Origin: AWTP1-13 sp033764875 | GTDB lineage: Bacteria; Pseudomonadota; Alphaproteobacteria; Rhizobiales; Hyphomicrobiaceae | Assembly: GCA_033764875.1 (NCBI GenBank) | Contig: JANRIO010000071.1 | Coordinates: 1 to 64,000 of the forward strand | DNA: 64,000 nt | Direction of reading: 5' to 3' | Shown here: piece after piece, positions 33,930 to 43,388 of the stretch | How positions within the stretch are numbered: position 1 is the first letter of the stretch | Layout of the letters: each line of letters begins with the position of its first letter | Notes under the pieces: model-generated | Told to the model about the DNA's origin: nothing | Seen by the model: the letters and a program-made list of their open reading frames with translations, nothing else | Database searches by the model: none | Program-made: the position numbers and the translations under genes

Positions 33930-34900
33930 CCGGCCTTGATCCGCGGATCGACGAAGCGGTAGGCAAGGTCCGTCATCTGGTTGGCGACGATGACGAGAAG
34001 GGAGGAAAAGAACAGCAAGCCCAGCAGGGTGGGGTAGTCGCGGCGCAGGACGGAATCAAACGCGAGGCGACCCAGCCCCGGCCAGTTGAACACGGTCTCC
34101 ACCACGATGGCTCCCGCAAGCATGTTGCCGAACTGGAGCCCGATGATGGTCACAACCGGCAGGATGGCGTTGCGCAGCGCGTGCTTGAAGAAGACCGAGC
34201 TCTCGCCGAGCCCCTTGGCGCGCGCGGTGCGGATGTAGTCGGCGCCCAGAACGTCCAGCATGCTGGCGCGGGTGAGGCGGCTGTACTGGGCCATCTGCAC
34301 GAAGCTGAGCGACAGGGCGGGCAGGACGAGGTGACGCGCGACGTCGAGCGCATCGCGCAGCGCGCCTTGCGAGACGGCGGCCGAGCGAATGCCGGAGACC
34401 GGCAGGATCGGAAAGACGGACGCGAACAGGATCACCAGCAGCATGCCCGTCCAGAAGACGGGCGCGGAGTAGCCCACCACCGAGCCGACCGTGATGAGCT
34501 GGGACAGGAGCCCCTGCGGCCTGCGGGAGGCCAGCACGCCGAGCGTGGTGCCGAGCGTCACCGACACCGTCAGCGAGGCGAGCAGCAGGAGTATGGTCGC
34601 CGGCATACGCTCCAGGATAAGCGAGGTCACGGGAAGGTTGAAGAAGTAGGAGTAGCCGAGGTCGCCGCGGAGAATGCGCCCGACGTAGATGCCGAGCTGC
34701 TGCAGCATCGGCAGGTCAAGACCGTAGGCCTGGCGCAGCTCGGTACGGATCTCCTCCGTCATGCCGCCCATTTGCCCGGCGAGCGTCTCCGTCGGGTCGC
34801 CGGGGGCGAGCCGGATCAGAACGAAATTCAAGACCAGCACGGCGAGCACGAGGCCCGCCGCGTAGAGGAAGCGTCTGAGAACGAATGCCGCGAGAGCCAT
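33926..34900 (-). CDS. ABC transporter permease, DppB/OppB type
   Basis: 324 residues with about six membrane helices. LRRFLYAAGLVLAVLVLNFVLI at the start, LRQAYGLD, and VIVETVFNWPGLGRLAFDSVLRRDYP near the end are DppB signatures. It follows the binding-protein gene by 30 bases. Confidence 0.9.
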   Translation of the reverse strand: MALAAFVLRRFLYAAGLVLAVLVLNFVLIRLAPGDPTETLAGQMGGMTEEIRTELRQAYGLDLPMLQQLGIYVGRILRGDLGYSYFFNLPVTSLILERMPATILLLLASLTVSVTLGTTLGVLASRRPQGLLSQLITVGSVVGYSAPVFWTGMLLVILFASVFPILPVSGIRSAAVSQGALRDALDVARHLVLPALSLSFVQMAQYSRLTRASMLDVLGADYIRTARAKGLGESSVFFKHALRNAILPVVTIIGLQFGNMLAGAIVVETVFNWPGLGRLAFDSVLRRDYPTLLGLLFFSSLLVIVANQMTDLAYRFVDPRIKAG

Positions 34901-34930
34901 GTCCCACCCGCTCGACGCCGCGATAACCCG

Positions 34931-36496
34931 CTAGTCCGCCAGCCAGACGTCCATCATGGGGGACGCCGTGCCCCAGATGGTCGTCGGCACGTTCTGCACC
35001 TTCTTGTTGTAGATCGTGTGGTAGGGCAGCTCCGTCAGCCAGTAGAGCGGCACATCCGCGGTCACGATCCTCTGGAACTCGGCGTAGAGCGCCTTGCGCT
35101 TGGCCTGATCGGACTCGCGCTCGGCGGTCGCCAGCAGCTCATCCACCTTGGGATTGACGTACTGGGCGTTGTTGGTGAACACGAGCGGACGGATGTTGCT
35201 CGACAGATACGTGCGGTTGACGCCGATCACCGGATCACCCCACGCGAAGGCGGCATCCATGCTGATGTCGAAATCCTTGTCGGCCATGCGCTTGGCCCAG
35301 GCGGCGAAGTCGGCCGGGGCGCGCACCTCCACGTCGATGCCGACACGCTTGAGCGCAGGCTTCATGTACTCGGCGAGCCGCTTCTGGCCATCCTCGTCGC
35401 CGGGATAGTAGTCGCAGGTGAGCTTGAGCCGAATGCCGTCGGCCCCCTTCTTCAGGCCCGCCGCCTCGAGAAGCTGCTCGGCCTTCTTCAGGTCGTAGGG
35501 ATAGGCGGTGACGTCGGGCGAGTACTGCGGGAAGCCGGAGTGGATCGGGCCCGTCGCCGCCTTGGACAAGCCCTTGTGCAGCGCCTTGACGATGAAATTC
35601 TTGTCGATGGCGTGCGCGATCGCCTGGCGCACGCGGATGTCGTCGAACGGCTTCTTCTTGTTGTTGAAGAGCAGCCAGTTGATGCCGCCGACCGCCTCGT
35701 AGCCCTTGCCCGTCACGCCGAGCTGGGCGTTGCCCTTGGCGCGCTCGAGCTCGAGCACGCGGTTGAAGAACGGCTGGATGTGCAGGCGGCCCGCCTCGAA
35801 CTCAAGAATAGAGGTCTGCGAGTCGGGATAGCTCTTGACGATGATGCGGTCGAGGTAGGGCTTGCCGGGGATGAAGAACTTGTCAAAGCGCTCGAGCACG
35901 AACTGGTCGCCCGGCTTGACGTCGACGAGCCTGAAGGGACCCGAGCCGACAACGTTCCTGGCGTTGTTGGGGTGCTGCTTGATCGGCTTGCCGTCACCGT
36001 AGACGTGCTTGGGGAGGATCGGCATCAGCGGCGGGCCCATGGCGTAGAGGATCGCCGGATGCGGGCTCTTGAGGCGGATGATGGCCGTGTGGGGATCGGG
36101 CGTATCGACGCGCTCGACGGGGCGCAGCATCGTATTGAAGGGATGGTTGTCGCGGATGGCGAGGATCGAGAACGCCACGTCCTCGGACGTGACCGGCTTG
36201 CCGTCGTGGAACACGGCATCCTTGCGCAGGTGCAGTGTCACCGACAACGCATCCGCACCAATCTCCCATCTCTCGGCCAGATAGGGTTTCGGGTTCCAGC
36301 TCTCGTCATGCATCAGGGGGCTGGCGAAGAGCTGGGCGCCCGGCACCATGACACCGGTGCCGGAGGCCACGGCGTTGTTGAACTGGGCGGTGGGAACGGA
36401 TTGGCCCATGACGAGCGTGCCGCCGCGCTTCTCCTGCGCGACCGCGGCGGAAGCGAGGAGCATCAACACTCCCGCGACGAGGGACCTGCCACGCAT
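34931..36496 (-). CDS. ABC transporter substrate-binding protein, peptide/nickel (SBP_bac_5) type
   Basis: 521 residues with a signal peptide (RGRSLVAGVLMLLASAAVAQE) and the family pattern LAERWEIGADALSVTLHLRKDAVFHDGKPVTSEDV. It is the first gene of the dpp-like operon. ATG 36496 is chosen since GGGGAGAG precedes it; a longer frame to 36535 adds a leader lacking signal features. It binds peptides or small amino compounds in the periplasm. It is divergent from the XRE-cupin regulator. Confidence 0.9.
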   Translation of the reverse strand: MRGRSLVAGVLMLLASAAVAQEKRGGTLVMGQSVPTAQFNNAVASGTGVMVPGAQLFASPLMHDESWNPKPYLAERWEIGADALSVTLHLRKDAVFHDGKPVTSEDVAFSILAIRDNHPFNTMLRPVERVDTPDPHTAIIRLKSPHPAILYAMGPPLMPILPKHVYGDGKPIKQHPNNARNVVGSGPFRLVDVKPGDQFVLERFDKFFIPGKPYLDRIIVKSYPDSQTSILEFEAGRLHIQPFFNRVLELERAKGNAQLGVTGKGYEAVGGINWLLFNNKKKPFDDIRVRQAIAHAIDKNFIVKALHKGLSKAATGPIHSGFPQYSPDVTAYPYDLKKAEQLLEAAGLKKGADGIRLKLTCDYYPGDEDGQKRLAEYMKPALKRVGIDVEVRAPADFAAWAKRMADKDFDISMDAAFAWGDPVIGVNRTYLSSNIRPLVFTNNAQYVNPKVDELLATAERESDQAKRKALYAEFQRIVTADVPLYWLTELPYHTIYNKKVQNVPTTIWGTASPMMDVWLAD

Positions 36497-36564
36497 CACC
36501 GTACTCTCCCCTAGCAGACGGCACATCACCGACACCCGCGCACCTTCGCCACGGCGCGCGCCAA

Positions 36565-36609
36565 TGAAACCTTGTTCATCCTTGTGAAAAATGCAATAAA
36601 AATTTCACA
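36565..36609. promoter_or_regulatory. candidate operator between dpp-like operon and XRE-cupin gene
   Basis: The inverted repeat TGTGAAA (36583-36589) and TTTCACA (36603-36609) is separated by 13 AT-rich bases. A second palindrome, TGAA-ACCTTG-TTCA, lies at 36565-36578. The region is unusually AT-rich for this genome and sits between two divergent genes, one of which encodes a DNA-binding regulator. Confidence 0.55.
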
Positions 36610-36637
36610 CCGCGCCAACCCCTCCTACCGGCAAGCC

Positions 36638-37258
36638 ATGGAAACCCGCTCCCAAACCTCCCGCGCGAAACGGAAGAAGGCCACCGCCCCGCCCGGCGAG
36701 ACCCATGTCGGCTCGATGGTGCGCGACCTGCGCCTTGCCCGCGGCAAGACGATCGCCGAGCTCGGATCGGCGATCGGACGCTCGGTGGGCTATGTCAGCC
36801 AGATCGAGCGCGACCAGTCCGGCATCTCGATCGCCACCCTGCAGAAGATCGCGGATGCACTGGGCGTCGGCATCAACTGGTTCTTCCAAGGGCCCGGTGC
36901 GGCGCCGCCGGGGGAGCGCGACATCATCGTGCGCAAGGAGAACCGGCGCATTCTCGACCTCAGCGGCGACGGCGTGATCGAGGAGCTGCTGTCGCCCACC
37001 CTCACCGGCCAACTCGAGCTGATCGTCACGACGTTCCAGCCGAAGGCGAGCACCGGACGGGGCGGGCGCCTTCGCAAGGGCGAGGAGGCGGGCTTCCTGC
37101 TGTCCGGGGCGCTCAATCTCTACGTCGACGGCAAGCGCTTCAGGCTTAAGGCAGGCGACAGCTACTCGCTGCGCCACAAGGGCCGCCATCGCTTCGAGAA
37201 CACGGGGGCCGCTCCCGCCATCCTATTGTGCGCGATCACGCCGCCGAGCTCGTACTGA
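36638..37258 (+). CDS. XRE-family regulator with C-terminal cupin domain
   Basis: 206 residues. The N-terminal helix-turn-helix (about 28-82) reads LRLARGKTIAELGSAIGRSVGYVSQIERDQSGIS, and the C-terminal cupin_2 domain (about 130-200) includes GEEAGFLLSGALNLYVDGK. This architecture (PuuR/SutR-like) regulates amine, amino acid and sulfur-compound genes. It is the first gene of an operon with the amidohydrolase, and it lies next to the candidate operator. Start ATG 36638; ATG 36572 is an alternative. Confidence 0.88.
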   Translation: METRSQTSRAKRKKATAPPGETHVGSMVRDLRLARGKTIAELGSAIGRSVGYVSQIERDQSGISIATLQKIADALGVGINWFFQGPGAAPPGERDIIVRKENRRILDLSGDGVIEELLSPTLTGQLELIVTTFQPKASTGRGGRLRKGEEAGFLLSGALNLYVDGKRFRLKAGDSYSLRHKGRHRFENTGAAPAILLCAITPPSSY

Positions 37259-37293
37259 GGCACGGCACAAGGCACCCCGGGGAACGCCAGCCC

Positions 37294-38946
37294 ATGTCCA
37301 AGATCACCGTCTTCACCGCAAAGCGTATCCGGACGATGAACCCGTCGCTGCCGCTCGCGACCGCCGTCGCGGTGCGGGACGGGCGCATCGTCGAGGTCGG
37401 CACGCTCGAGAGCATCCGGCCGTGGCTCGACGCGCATCCGCACAGCATCGACACCACGTTCCGCGATCACGTGCTGATGCCCGGCTTCATCGACCCGCAC
37501 CTGCACCCGTCGCTCGCCGCCATCCTGCTGCCCTGCCACTTCATCACGGCGATGGAGTGGAAGCTGCCCGACCGGACCTGCGCGCCGGTGCATGGGCACA
37601 ACGCCTACATCGACCGCTTGAAGCAGATCGAGGAGGGCTTGAGCGACCCGAGCGAGCCGCTCATCACGTGGGGCTATCACAAGATCTGGCACGGCACGGT
37701 CGACCGCACGGTGCTGAACGGCATCTCCGCGACGCGCCCGATCGTGGTCTGGCAACGCTCCTTCCACGAGGTGATCGCCAACGACGCGGCCATCGCCTGG
37801 TTCGGCGCCGACCGGAGCATGATGGAGCGCCACCACCAGATCGACCTGGAGGACGGCCGCTTCTACGAGACCGGGCTTGCCGTCGCCATGGGCGGCATGC
37901 GCAAGCTGCTGCTCGATCCCAAGCGCTTCCGGCGCGGCATGGAGCTGACCAAGAGCGCCGTGCACAAGGGCGGCCACACGACCATCTGCGACATGGGCCT
38001 GCCGATGCTCGATCTCGAGCTCGAGTGGTCCACCCTGAAGGCGGTGATGGATACCGACGACACGCCGTTCCGCACCCAGTTCGTCGCCCGCGCCGTCGAG
38101 CGCGGGGGCGGCCTCGGCAAGGAGCAGGAGAACCTCGAGCGCGTCCGCGGCATGGCCCGTCGCAACACGCACCGGCTCGAGTTCCGCAAGGCCGTCAAGC
38201 TGTTCACCGACGGCGGCTACTTCGCCGAGCTGATGCAGGTGCAGCCGCCGGGCTTCATCGACGGCCACGAGGGGGAGTGGCTGATGCCGCCGGAGGTGTT
38301 CGAGGCCTTGTGCCGCCTCTACTGGCACGAGGGCTTCCGCATCCATGTCCACTGCACGGGAGACCTCGGCCTCGAGCTCGCGCTCGACACGCTCGAGACG
38401 CTGCAATTCGAGCGGCCGCGATTCAACCACCGCTTCACCATCGAGCACTTCGGCCTCTCGACGCCGGAGCAGGTGCGGCGCATGGCAGACCTCGGGGCGC
38501 TCGCCTCGGTCAACGCCTACTACGTGCACGAGCTGGGGGATGCCTACTGGAAGCGCAGCCTCGGCTACGAGCGGGCCTCGCAGATGTCCCGGCTCGGCAC
38601 GCTCGCGCGTCACAACGTGACCACGGCGCTGCACACGGACTTCACGATGGCGCCGGCGCTGCCGCTGAACTCGGCGTGGGTCGCCGTTAACCGCGTCAGC
38701 GACTCCGGCGCCGTCATGTGCCCCGAGGAGCGGCTCAGCGTCGAGCAGGCGATGCGCGCCATCACCATCGATGCGGCGTACGTGCTCGGCATGGAGCACG
38801 AGGTCGGCAGCATCCGCGCCGGGAAGAAGGCGGACTTCACCGTGCTCGAGGCCGACCCGTTCGAGGTGCCGCCGATGGAGCTGAAGGACATCCCTATCTG
38901 GGGAACCGTATTCGAAGGCGCGCCGGCGCCGGTGGCTCGAGGCTAG
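37294..38946 (+). CDS. amidohydrolase family protein (YtcJ/amidohydrolase_3 type)
   Basis: 550 residues of the metal-dependent amidohydrolase superfamily. GFIDPHLHPS (about 63-72) carries the first metal-binding HxH; a further His lies in IHVHCTGD (about 350), and HTDFTMAP (about 450) is the late His/Asp. It hydrolyses an amide or related bond; the substrate is unknown. Start ATG 37294 is 35 bases after the regulator stop. A CobW-type GTPase begins three bases downstream, suggesting metal supply to this enzyme. Confidence 0.87.
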   Translation: MSKITVFTAKRIRTMNPSLPLATAVAVRDGRIVEVGTLESIRPWLDAHPHSIDTTFRDHVLMPGFIDPHLHPSLAAILLPCHFITAMEWKLPDRTCAPVHGHNAYIDRLKQIEEGLSDPSEPLITWGYHKIWHGTVDRTVLNGISATRPIVVWQRSFHEVIANDAAIAWFGADRSMMERHHQIDLEDGRFYETGLAVAMGGMRKLLLDPKRFRRGMELTKSAVHKGGHTTICDMGLPMLDLELEWSTLKAVMDTDDTPFRTQFVARAVERGGGLGKEQENLERVRGMARRNTHRLEFRKAVKLFTDGGYFAELMQVQPPGFIDGHEGEWLMPPEVFEALCRLYWHEGFRIHVHCTGDLGLELALDTLETLQFERPRFNHRFTIEHFGLSTPEQVRRMADLGALASVNAYYVHELGDAYWKRSLGYERASQMSRLGTLARHNVTTALHTDFTMAPALPLNSAWVAVNRVSDSGAVMCPEERLSVEQAMRAITIDAAYVLGMEHEVGSIRAGKKADFTVLEADPFEVPPMELKDIPIWGTVFEGAPAPVARG

Positions 38947-38949
38947 CGC

Positions 38950-39897
38950 ATGCGCATCCCCGTGACGCTCCTGTGCGGCTATCTCGGTGCCGGGAAGACG
39001 ACCGTGATCAATCACCTGCTTTCGGCCCCGGACAGCCCGCGCATCACCGTGCTCGTGAACGACTTCGGCTCGATCAACGTCGATGCGCGGCTGATCGCCG
39101 ACAGAGGCGCCGACACGATCACGCTCACCAACGGCTGCGCCTGCTGCAGCATCGACGACGACCTCGGGACTGCCTTGCAGGCGCAGCTCGAGCGCGCGGC
39201 CTCCATCGCGCGCATCGTGATCGAGGCCAGCGGCGTCGCCGAGCCGCAGCGCCTGGCGCGGTCGGTCGAGGCGTGGCCGGGTCTCAGGCTCGACCGGATC
39301 GCAACCGTCGTCGATGCCGGCGCCATCCAGGCACGGGCGCAGGACAAGTTCGTCGGCCGGCTGGTGCGGCGCCAGGTGGAGGCCGCGGACGCGATCGTGC
39401 TGAACAAGATCGACCTCGCGGGGGAGAGCAGGCTTGCCGAGACCCGGGCGTGGCTGCGGACACAGGCTCCCGACTCGCAATTCATCGAGGTCGAGAAGGG
39501 CGCTGTGGCGTCCCGGTGGCTGTTCGGCGCGCCGTCACCGGCTGCGCGACGCACCGACGGCGGGGAGCACACGCCGCATTTCCATACGACCACCGTGCCG
39601 CTGCACGCAGGCCTGGAGCTTGCCGCCTTGCGCCGCATCCTCGTGCAGGCGCCCGCGGGCATCCACCGCATCAAGGGCTTCGTGCGCGATCCGGCCGGCC
39701 GCACCATGCTCGTGCAAGGCGAGGGCGGCGGGCGGATCAGCCTCGAGCCCTACGACACGCACGATCAACCGGCGCCCATGGCCCTCGTCTGCATCGCGAC
39801 CGACCGCGCCTCGCTCGACACCCTGAGCCAGGCGCTCGCCGAGCTGGTGCACGCGGTGCAGCAACCGGCGCACATCAAGACAGCACCTGCGACATGA
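38950..39897 (+). CDS. CobW/P47K-family GTPase (metallochaperone)
   Basis: 315 residues of the G3E GTPase family. Walker A GYLGAGKTT, the metal-binding motif NGCACCSIDDDL (CxCC), and the guanine-specificity motif LNKIDL are present, followed by the CobW C-terminal domain with HFHTTTV. Such proteins load zinc or other metals into client enzymes. Located between the amidohydrolase and the FAD/GcvT protein, with a four-base overlap to the latter. Confidence 0.9.
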   Translation: MRIPVTLLCGYLGAGKTTVINHLLSAPDSPRITVLVNDFGSINVDARLIADRGADTITLTNGCACCSIDDDLGTALQAQLERAASIARIVIEASGVAEPQRLARSVEAWPGLRLDRIATVVDAGAIQARAQDKFVGRLVRRQVEAADAIVLNKIDLAGESRLAETRAWLRTQAPDSQFIEVEKGAVASRWLFGAPSPAARRTDGGEHTPHFHTTTVPLHAGLELAALRRILVQAPAGIHRIKGFVRDPAGRTMLVQGEGGGRISLEPYDTHDQPAPMALVCIATDRASLDTLSQALAELVHAVQQPAHIKTAPAT

Positions 39898-42380
39898 GCC
39901 AGACGGATATGCAGGCCCTGCCCCGTCAGGCGCGGGCGGTGATCATCGGCGGCGGCGTCGCGGGATGCTCCGTCGCCTACCACCTGGCGAAGCTCGGATG
40001 GACGGACGTCGTCCTGCTGGAGCGCAAGCAGCTGACGAGCGGCACCACCTGGCACGCGGCGGGGCTCATCGCGCAACTGCGCGCCACGGCCAACATGACC
40101 AAGCTCGCCAAGTACAGCCAGGAGCTGTACGGGCGCCTGGAGGCGGAGACCGGGGTCGCCACGGGCTTCAAGCGCAACGGCTCCATCACGCTGGCGCTGA
40201 CGGCCGACCGCTTCGAGGAATTGCAGCGCGGAGCCTCGATGGCGCGGGCCTACGGCGTCGAGATCGAGACCATCTCGGCGCAGGAGGCCGCCACGCGGCA
40301 TCCGCTGCTCGAGGCCAAGGATGCCGTCGGCGCGGTCTACCTGCCGAAGGACGGGCAGGGCGACCCAGCCAACATCACCCTCGCCATGGCCAAGGGCGCC
40401 CGCAATCTCGGGGTCAAGATCCTCGAGCACGTCAAGGTCACCGGCATCACCACGGCCAGGGGCCGCGTGACGGGCGTGACGACCGAGGCGGGGCCGATTG
40501 CCACGGAGGTCGTCGTCAACTGCGCCGGCATGTGGGCCCGGGACGTCGGCGCCATGGCCGGCGTGCCGCTGCCGCTGCAGGCGTGCGAGCACTTCTACAT
40601 CGTGACGGAGGCCGATGCCGCCATCCCGCGCGACCTGCCCGTGCTGCGCGTGCCCGACGAGTGCGCCTACTACAAGGAGGACGCCGGCAAGATCCTGCTC
40701 GGCGCCTTCGAGCCGGTCGCCAAGCCCTGGGCCCTGGACGGCATCCCGGAGGCCTTCTGCTTCGACCAGCTGCCGGAGGACTTCGACCACTTCGCGCCGA
40801 TCCTGGAGAAGGCCGCGAGCCGCGTGCCCCTGCTCGGGCGCGTCGGCATCCACACCTTCTTCAACGGGCCGGAAAGCTTCACGCACGACGACCGGTACCT
40901 GCTCGGCGAGGCCCCGCACGTGCAAGGCTTCTTCGTCGCCTGCGGATTCAACTCGGTCGGCATCCAGTCGGCCGGCGGGGCCGGCATGGCGCTCGCGCAG
41001 TGGATCGTCGACAAGGCGCCGCCGTTCGACCTGTGGGACGTCGACGTGCGGCGCGTATTTCCGTTCCAGGCGACGCGCACCTTCATCCAGACGCGCGTGA
41101 GGGAGACGCTGGGGCTGCTCTACGCGGACCACTACCCGCATCGGCAGTACGCCACGTCGCGCGGTGTGCGCCACACGCCGTTCTACGAGGCCTTCAAGGC
41201 GCGCGGCGCCTGCTTCGGCGAGACGGCCGGCTGGGAGCGGGCACACTGGTTCCTGCCGCCGGACGCGCTGGCCCGCGGCGAGAGGCCCGAGTACCGCTAC
41301 GGGTGGGGGCGCGAGGCGTGGTTCGCGTACGCCGGCGCCGAGCACAGGGCCGTGCGCGAGACCGTCGGCGCCCTCGACATGAGCGCCTTCGGCAAGTTTC
41401 GCGTGGAAGGGCCGGACGCGGAGGCGGTGCTGCAGCGGATCTGCGCCAACGACGTCGCCGTGCCGGTGGGGCGTATCGTGTATACGCAATGGCTCAACGA
41501 GCGCGGCGGCGTGGAGGCTGATCTCACGGTGACGCGTCTTGGCGAGACCTCGTTCCTGGTGGTCACGTCGGCCGCGTGCGCGGTGCGCGATCTCGCCTGG
41601 CTGCAGCGGCATGCTCCCGAAGGGGCGCGCTGTGTGGTGCTCGACGTCACGAGCGGCGAGGCCTGTCTCGCCGTGATGGGGCCGAGCTCGCGCGCCCTGC
41701 TTGAAATGCTGACCAGGGCCGATCTGTCGAACGCGGCGTTTCCCTTCGGAACGGCCCGGACGATCGAGCTCGGCATGGCGCTGGTGCGCGCCCACCGTGT
41801 CACCTATGTGGGCGAGCTCGGCTGGGAGCTCTACGTCCCGACGGAGTTCGCGCGGCATCTGCTCGAGGTCGTGCTGGAGGCCGGCGAGCGGCTGGGCCTC
41901 AGGCTCGCGGGCGTGCACGCCATGGACTCGCTGCGGCTGGAGAAGGGCTATCGCCACTTCGGCCACGACGTCTGCGACGAGGATCATGTGATCGAGGCGG
42001 GCCTGGGATTTGCCGTCAAGACGGACAAGCCACGCAGCGCGCTCGGCGATTTCATCGGCCGCGAGGCCGTGCTGCGCACGCGTGCGCAGGGCCCTTCGCG
42101 GCGCCTGCTGCAGTTCCGGCTGAAGGATCCGGGCCCGCTGCTGTTCCATGGCGAGCCGATCGTGATGGAGGGAGCCATCGCCGGCTACCTGACCTCCGGC
42201 GGCTACGGCCACACGCTCGGAGGCGCGGTCGGGATGGGCTACGTGCCGTGCGCGCCCAAATCCTCGCTCTCCGACCTGCTCGCCCGCCGGTTCGAGATCG
42301 AGATCGCCGGACGCCGCGTTCCGGCGGAGGCAAGCGCAAAGCCGCTCTACGATCCGGAGGGGCGGCGGATCCGAGGCTAG
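39894..42380 (+). CDS. dimethylglycine/sarcosine dehydrogenase-like FAD oxidoreductase with GcvT domain
   Basis: 828 residues. Residues about 10-375 are a DAO-type FAD domain (AVIIGGGVAGCSVAYHLAKLG) with TTWHAAGL, where His54 aligns with the covalent FAD site of dimethylglycine dehydrogenase. Residues about 435-815 are an aminomethyltransferase (GcvT) fold that binds tetrahydrofolate, ending with YGHTLGGAVGMGYV. It probably oxidatively demethylates an N-methyl amino compound and passes the C1 unit to folate. Start ATG 39894 overlaps the CobW stop. It is the last gene of its operon, directly followed by the repeat copy 2. Confidence 0.88.
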   Translation: MSQTDMQALPRQARAVIIGGGVAGCSVAYHLAKLGWTDVVLLERKQLTSGTTWHAAGLIAQLRATANMTKLAKYSQELYGRLEAETGVATGFKRNGSITLALTADRFEELQRGASMARAYGVEIETISAQEAATRHPLLEAKDAVGAVYLPKDGQGDPANITLAMAKGARNLGVKILEHVKVTGITTARGRVTGVTTEAGPIATEVVVNCAGMWARDVGAMAGVPLPLQACEHFYIVTEADAAIPRDLPVLRVPDECAYYKEDAGKILLGAFEPVAKPWALDGIPEAFCFDQLPEDFDHFAPILEKAASRVPLLGRVGIHTFFNGPESFTHDDRYLLGEAPHVQGFFVACGFNSVGIQSAGGAGMALAQWIVDKAPPFDLWDVDVRRVFPFQATRTFIQTRVRETLGLLYADHYPHRQYATSRGVRHTPFYEAFKARGACFGETAGWERAHWFLPPDALARGERPEYRYGWGREAWFAYAGAEHRAVRETVGALDMSAFGKFRVEGPDAEAVLQRICANDVAVPVGRIVYTQWLNERGGVEADLTVTRLGETSFLVVTSAACAVRDLAWLQRHAPEGARCVVLDVTSGEACLAVMGPSSRALLEMLTRADLSNAAFPFGTARTIELGMALVRAHRVTYVGELGWELYVPTEFARHLLEVVLEAGERLGLRLAGVHAMDSLRLEKGYRHFGHDVCDEDHVIEAGLGFAVKTDKPRSALGDFIGREAVLRTRAQGPSRRLLQFRLKDPGPLLFHGEPIVMEGAIAGYLTSGGYGHTLGGAVGMGYVPCAPKSSLSDLLARRFEIEIAGRRVPAEASAKPLYDPEGRRIRG

Positions 42381-42482
42381 AGCGCTTTCCGTTCCTCCGG
42401 AACCTGCGCGCTCTGTGCACTCGATAGTACGGGCATCTTCACGCGACACACGCTGACGCGTGAAACGCAATCTGCTCTAGCA
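42379..42482 (+). repeat. intergenic repeat element, copy 2
   Basis: About 104 bases starting AGAGCGCTTTCC and ending CTCTAGCA, matching the element at 10648-10753 in its ends and several internal blocks (ACGGGCATC versus ACGAGCATC). It begins inside the TAG stop of the FAD/GcvT gene. Confidence 0.7.
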
Positions 42483-42502
42483 TCCGGCCCGGCTGCCGGG
42501 CC

Positions 42503-42871
42503 TCAGCGCGGCATGGCCACCGTGACAACGATCTCGACCAGATCCGACTTGTAGAGGCCCGCCTCAACGCAGGCCCGCTGCGGCCAGTGATCCGGATCGT
42601 CGCCCACCCACTCGCACCAGGCCCGGTCCATCTCCTCCTTGCGATCGATGTCGACGATGTAGACGGTGGCGCTCAACAGCCGCGTCTTGTCCGCGCCCAT
42701 CTGCGCCAGGATGCGGTCCAGCTTCCCCAGGGCGCTGACCGTCTGCCGGTAGACATCACCGACCTCCTGGGCCGACGTCTCCGACGTCGCCACGGCCCAG
42801 CCAAACCCAGCATAGCTGACGCCGGAGCTTCGGCCTCTGGCGCTGCCTCTCACGCGGCGAATTGCATCCAT
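42503..42871 (-). CDS. RidA/YjgF-family protein
   Basis: 122 residues of the RidA family, which hydrolyse reactive enamine/imine products of amine metabolism. The conserved Arg lies in QRACVEAGLYKSDLVEI near the C-terminus, and SALGKLDRILAQMGADKTRLLSATVYI is typical. It sits next to the amine-oxidising FAD/GcvT operon, in the opposite direction, which fits a detoxifying role. Confidence 0.85.
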   Translation of the reverse strand: MDAIRRVRGSARGRSSGVSYAGFGWAVATSETSAQEVGDVYRQTVSALGKLDRILAQMGADKTRLLSATVYIVDIDRKEEMDRAWCEWVGDDPDHWPQRACVEAGLYKSDLVEIVVTVAMPR

Positions 42872-42904
42872 GGGTGCTCGATCCTGCTTTCGTCCCAGTC
42901 TGGC

Positions 42905-43180
42905 TCAGGGCATGCGGGCGTATCGGCCTTGGGCGCGCGCCCGCGCCTTGGCGGCTTCCACCGCCCGGTCCTTCGGATGCGCCGATGTCTCAAGGGATGC
43001 CAACAGCGTCCGGGCCGCGCTCTCGACATCGGTGACCGCGCGATCGAAGGCCACCTTGTTGGCCAGAGACGGCGCATTGAAGCCGGAGATCTTGCGCACG
43101 AACTGGAGCGCGGCGGCACGGATCTCGTCCTCGGTCGCCGGCGGCTCGAAATTGAAAAGCGGTCGGATACTACGACACAT
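42905..43180 (-). CDS. DUF2277 family protein
   Basis: 91 residues. MCRSIRPLFNFEPPATEDEI at the start and FVRKISGFNAPS are the DUF2277 hallmark; the C-terminal VEAAKARARAQ is also typical. Function is unknown. ATG 43180 is chosen by homology to the family start; an upstream in-frame ATG gives an arginine-rich leader. Small cytoplasmic protein. Confidence 0.87.
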   Translation of the reverse strand: MCRSIRPLFNFEPPATEDEIRAAALQFVRKISGFNAPSLANKVAFDRAVTDVESAARTLLASLETSAHPKDRAVEAAKARARAQGRYARMP

Positions 43181-43388
43181 CGCGAGACCTCGTCGCTTCC
43201 TCTCCTGAAGGTGCAGGCATCGTCTAGCACAGGCCCCGGCGACGAGGCCAGGAGGGCACGCGCTCCCCCCTGGTCGGCCCCGGGGCATCGGCTCGACGTG
43301 CGGGTGCACGCGGCGCATCAGCCCACCAGGCTTTCCGCCTCCCGGCTCATGGCGTTCGGGGTTCGGATGGCGAACAGCTCGCGCCGCG

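Noticed and set aside
33914..36514. 866-codon plus-strand frame opposite the Dpp operon
   Set aside because: Shadow frame; the Dpp proteins on the other strand are unmistakable.
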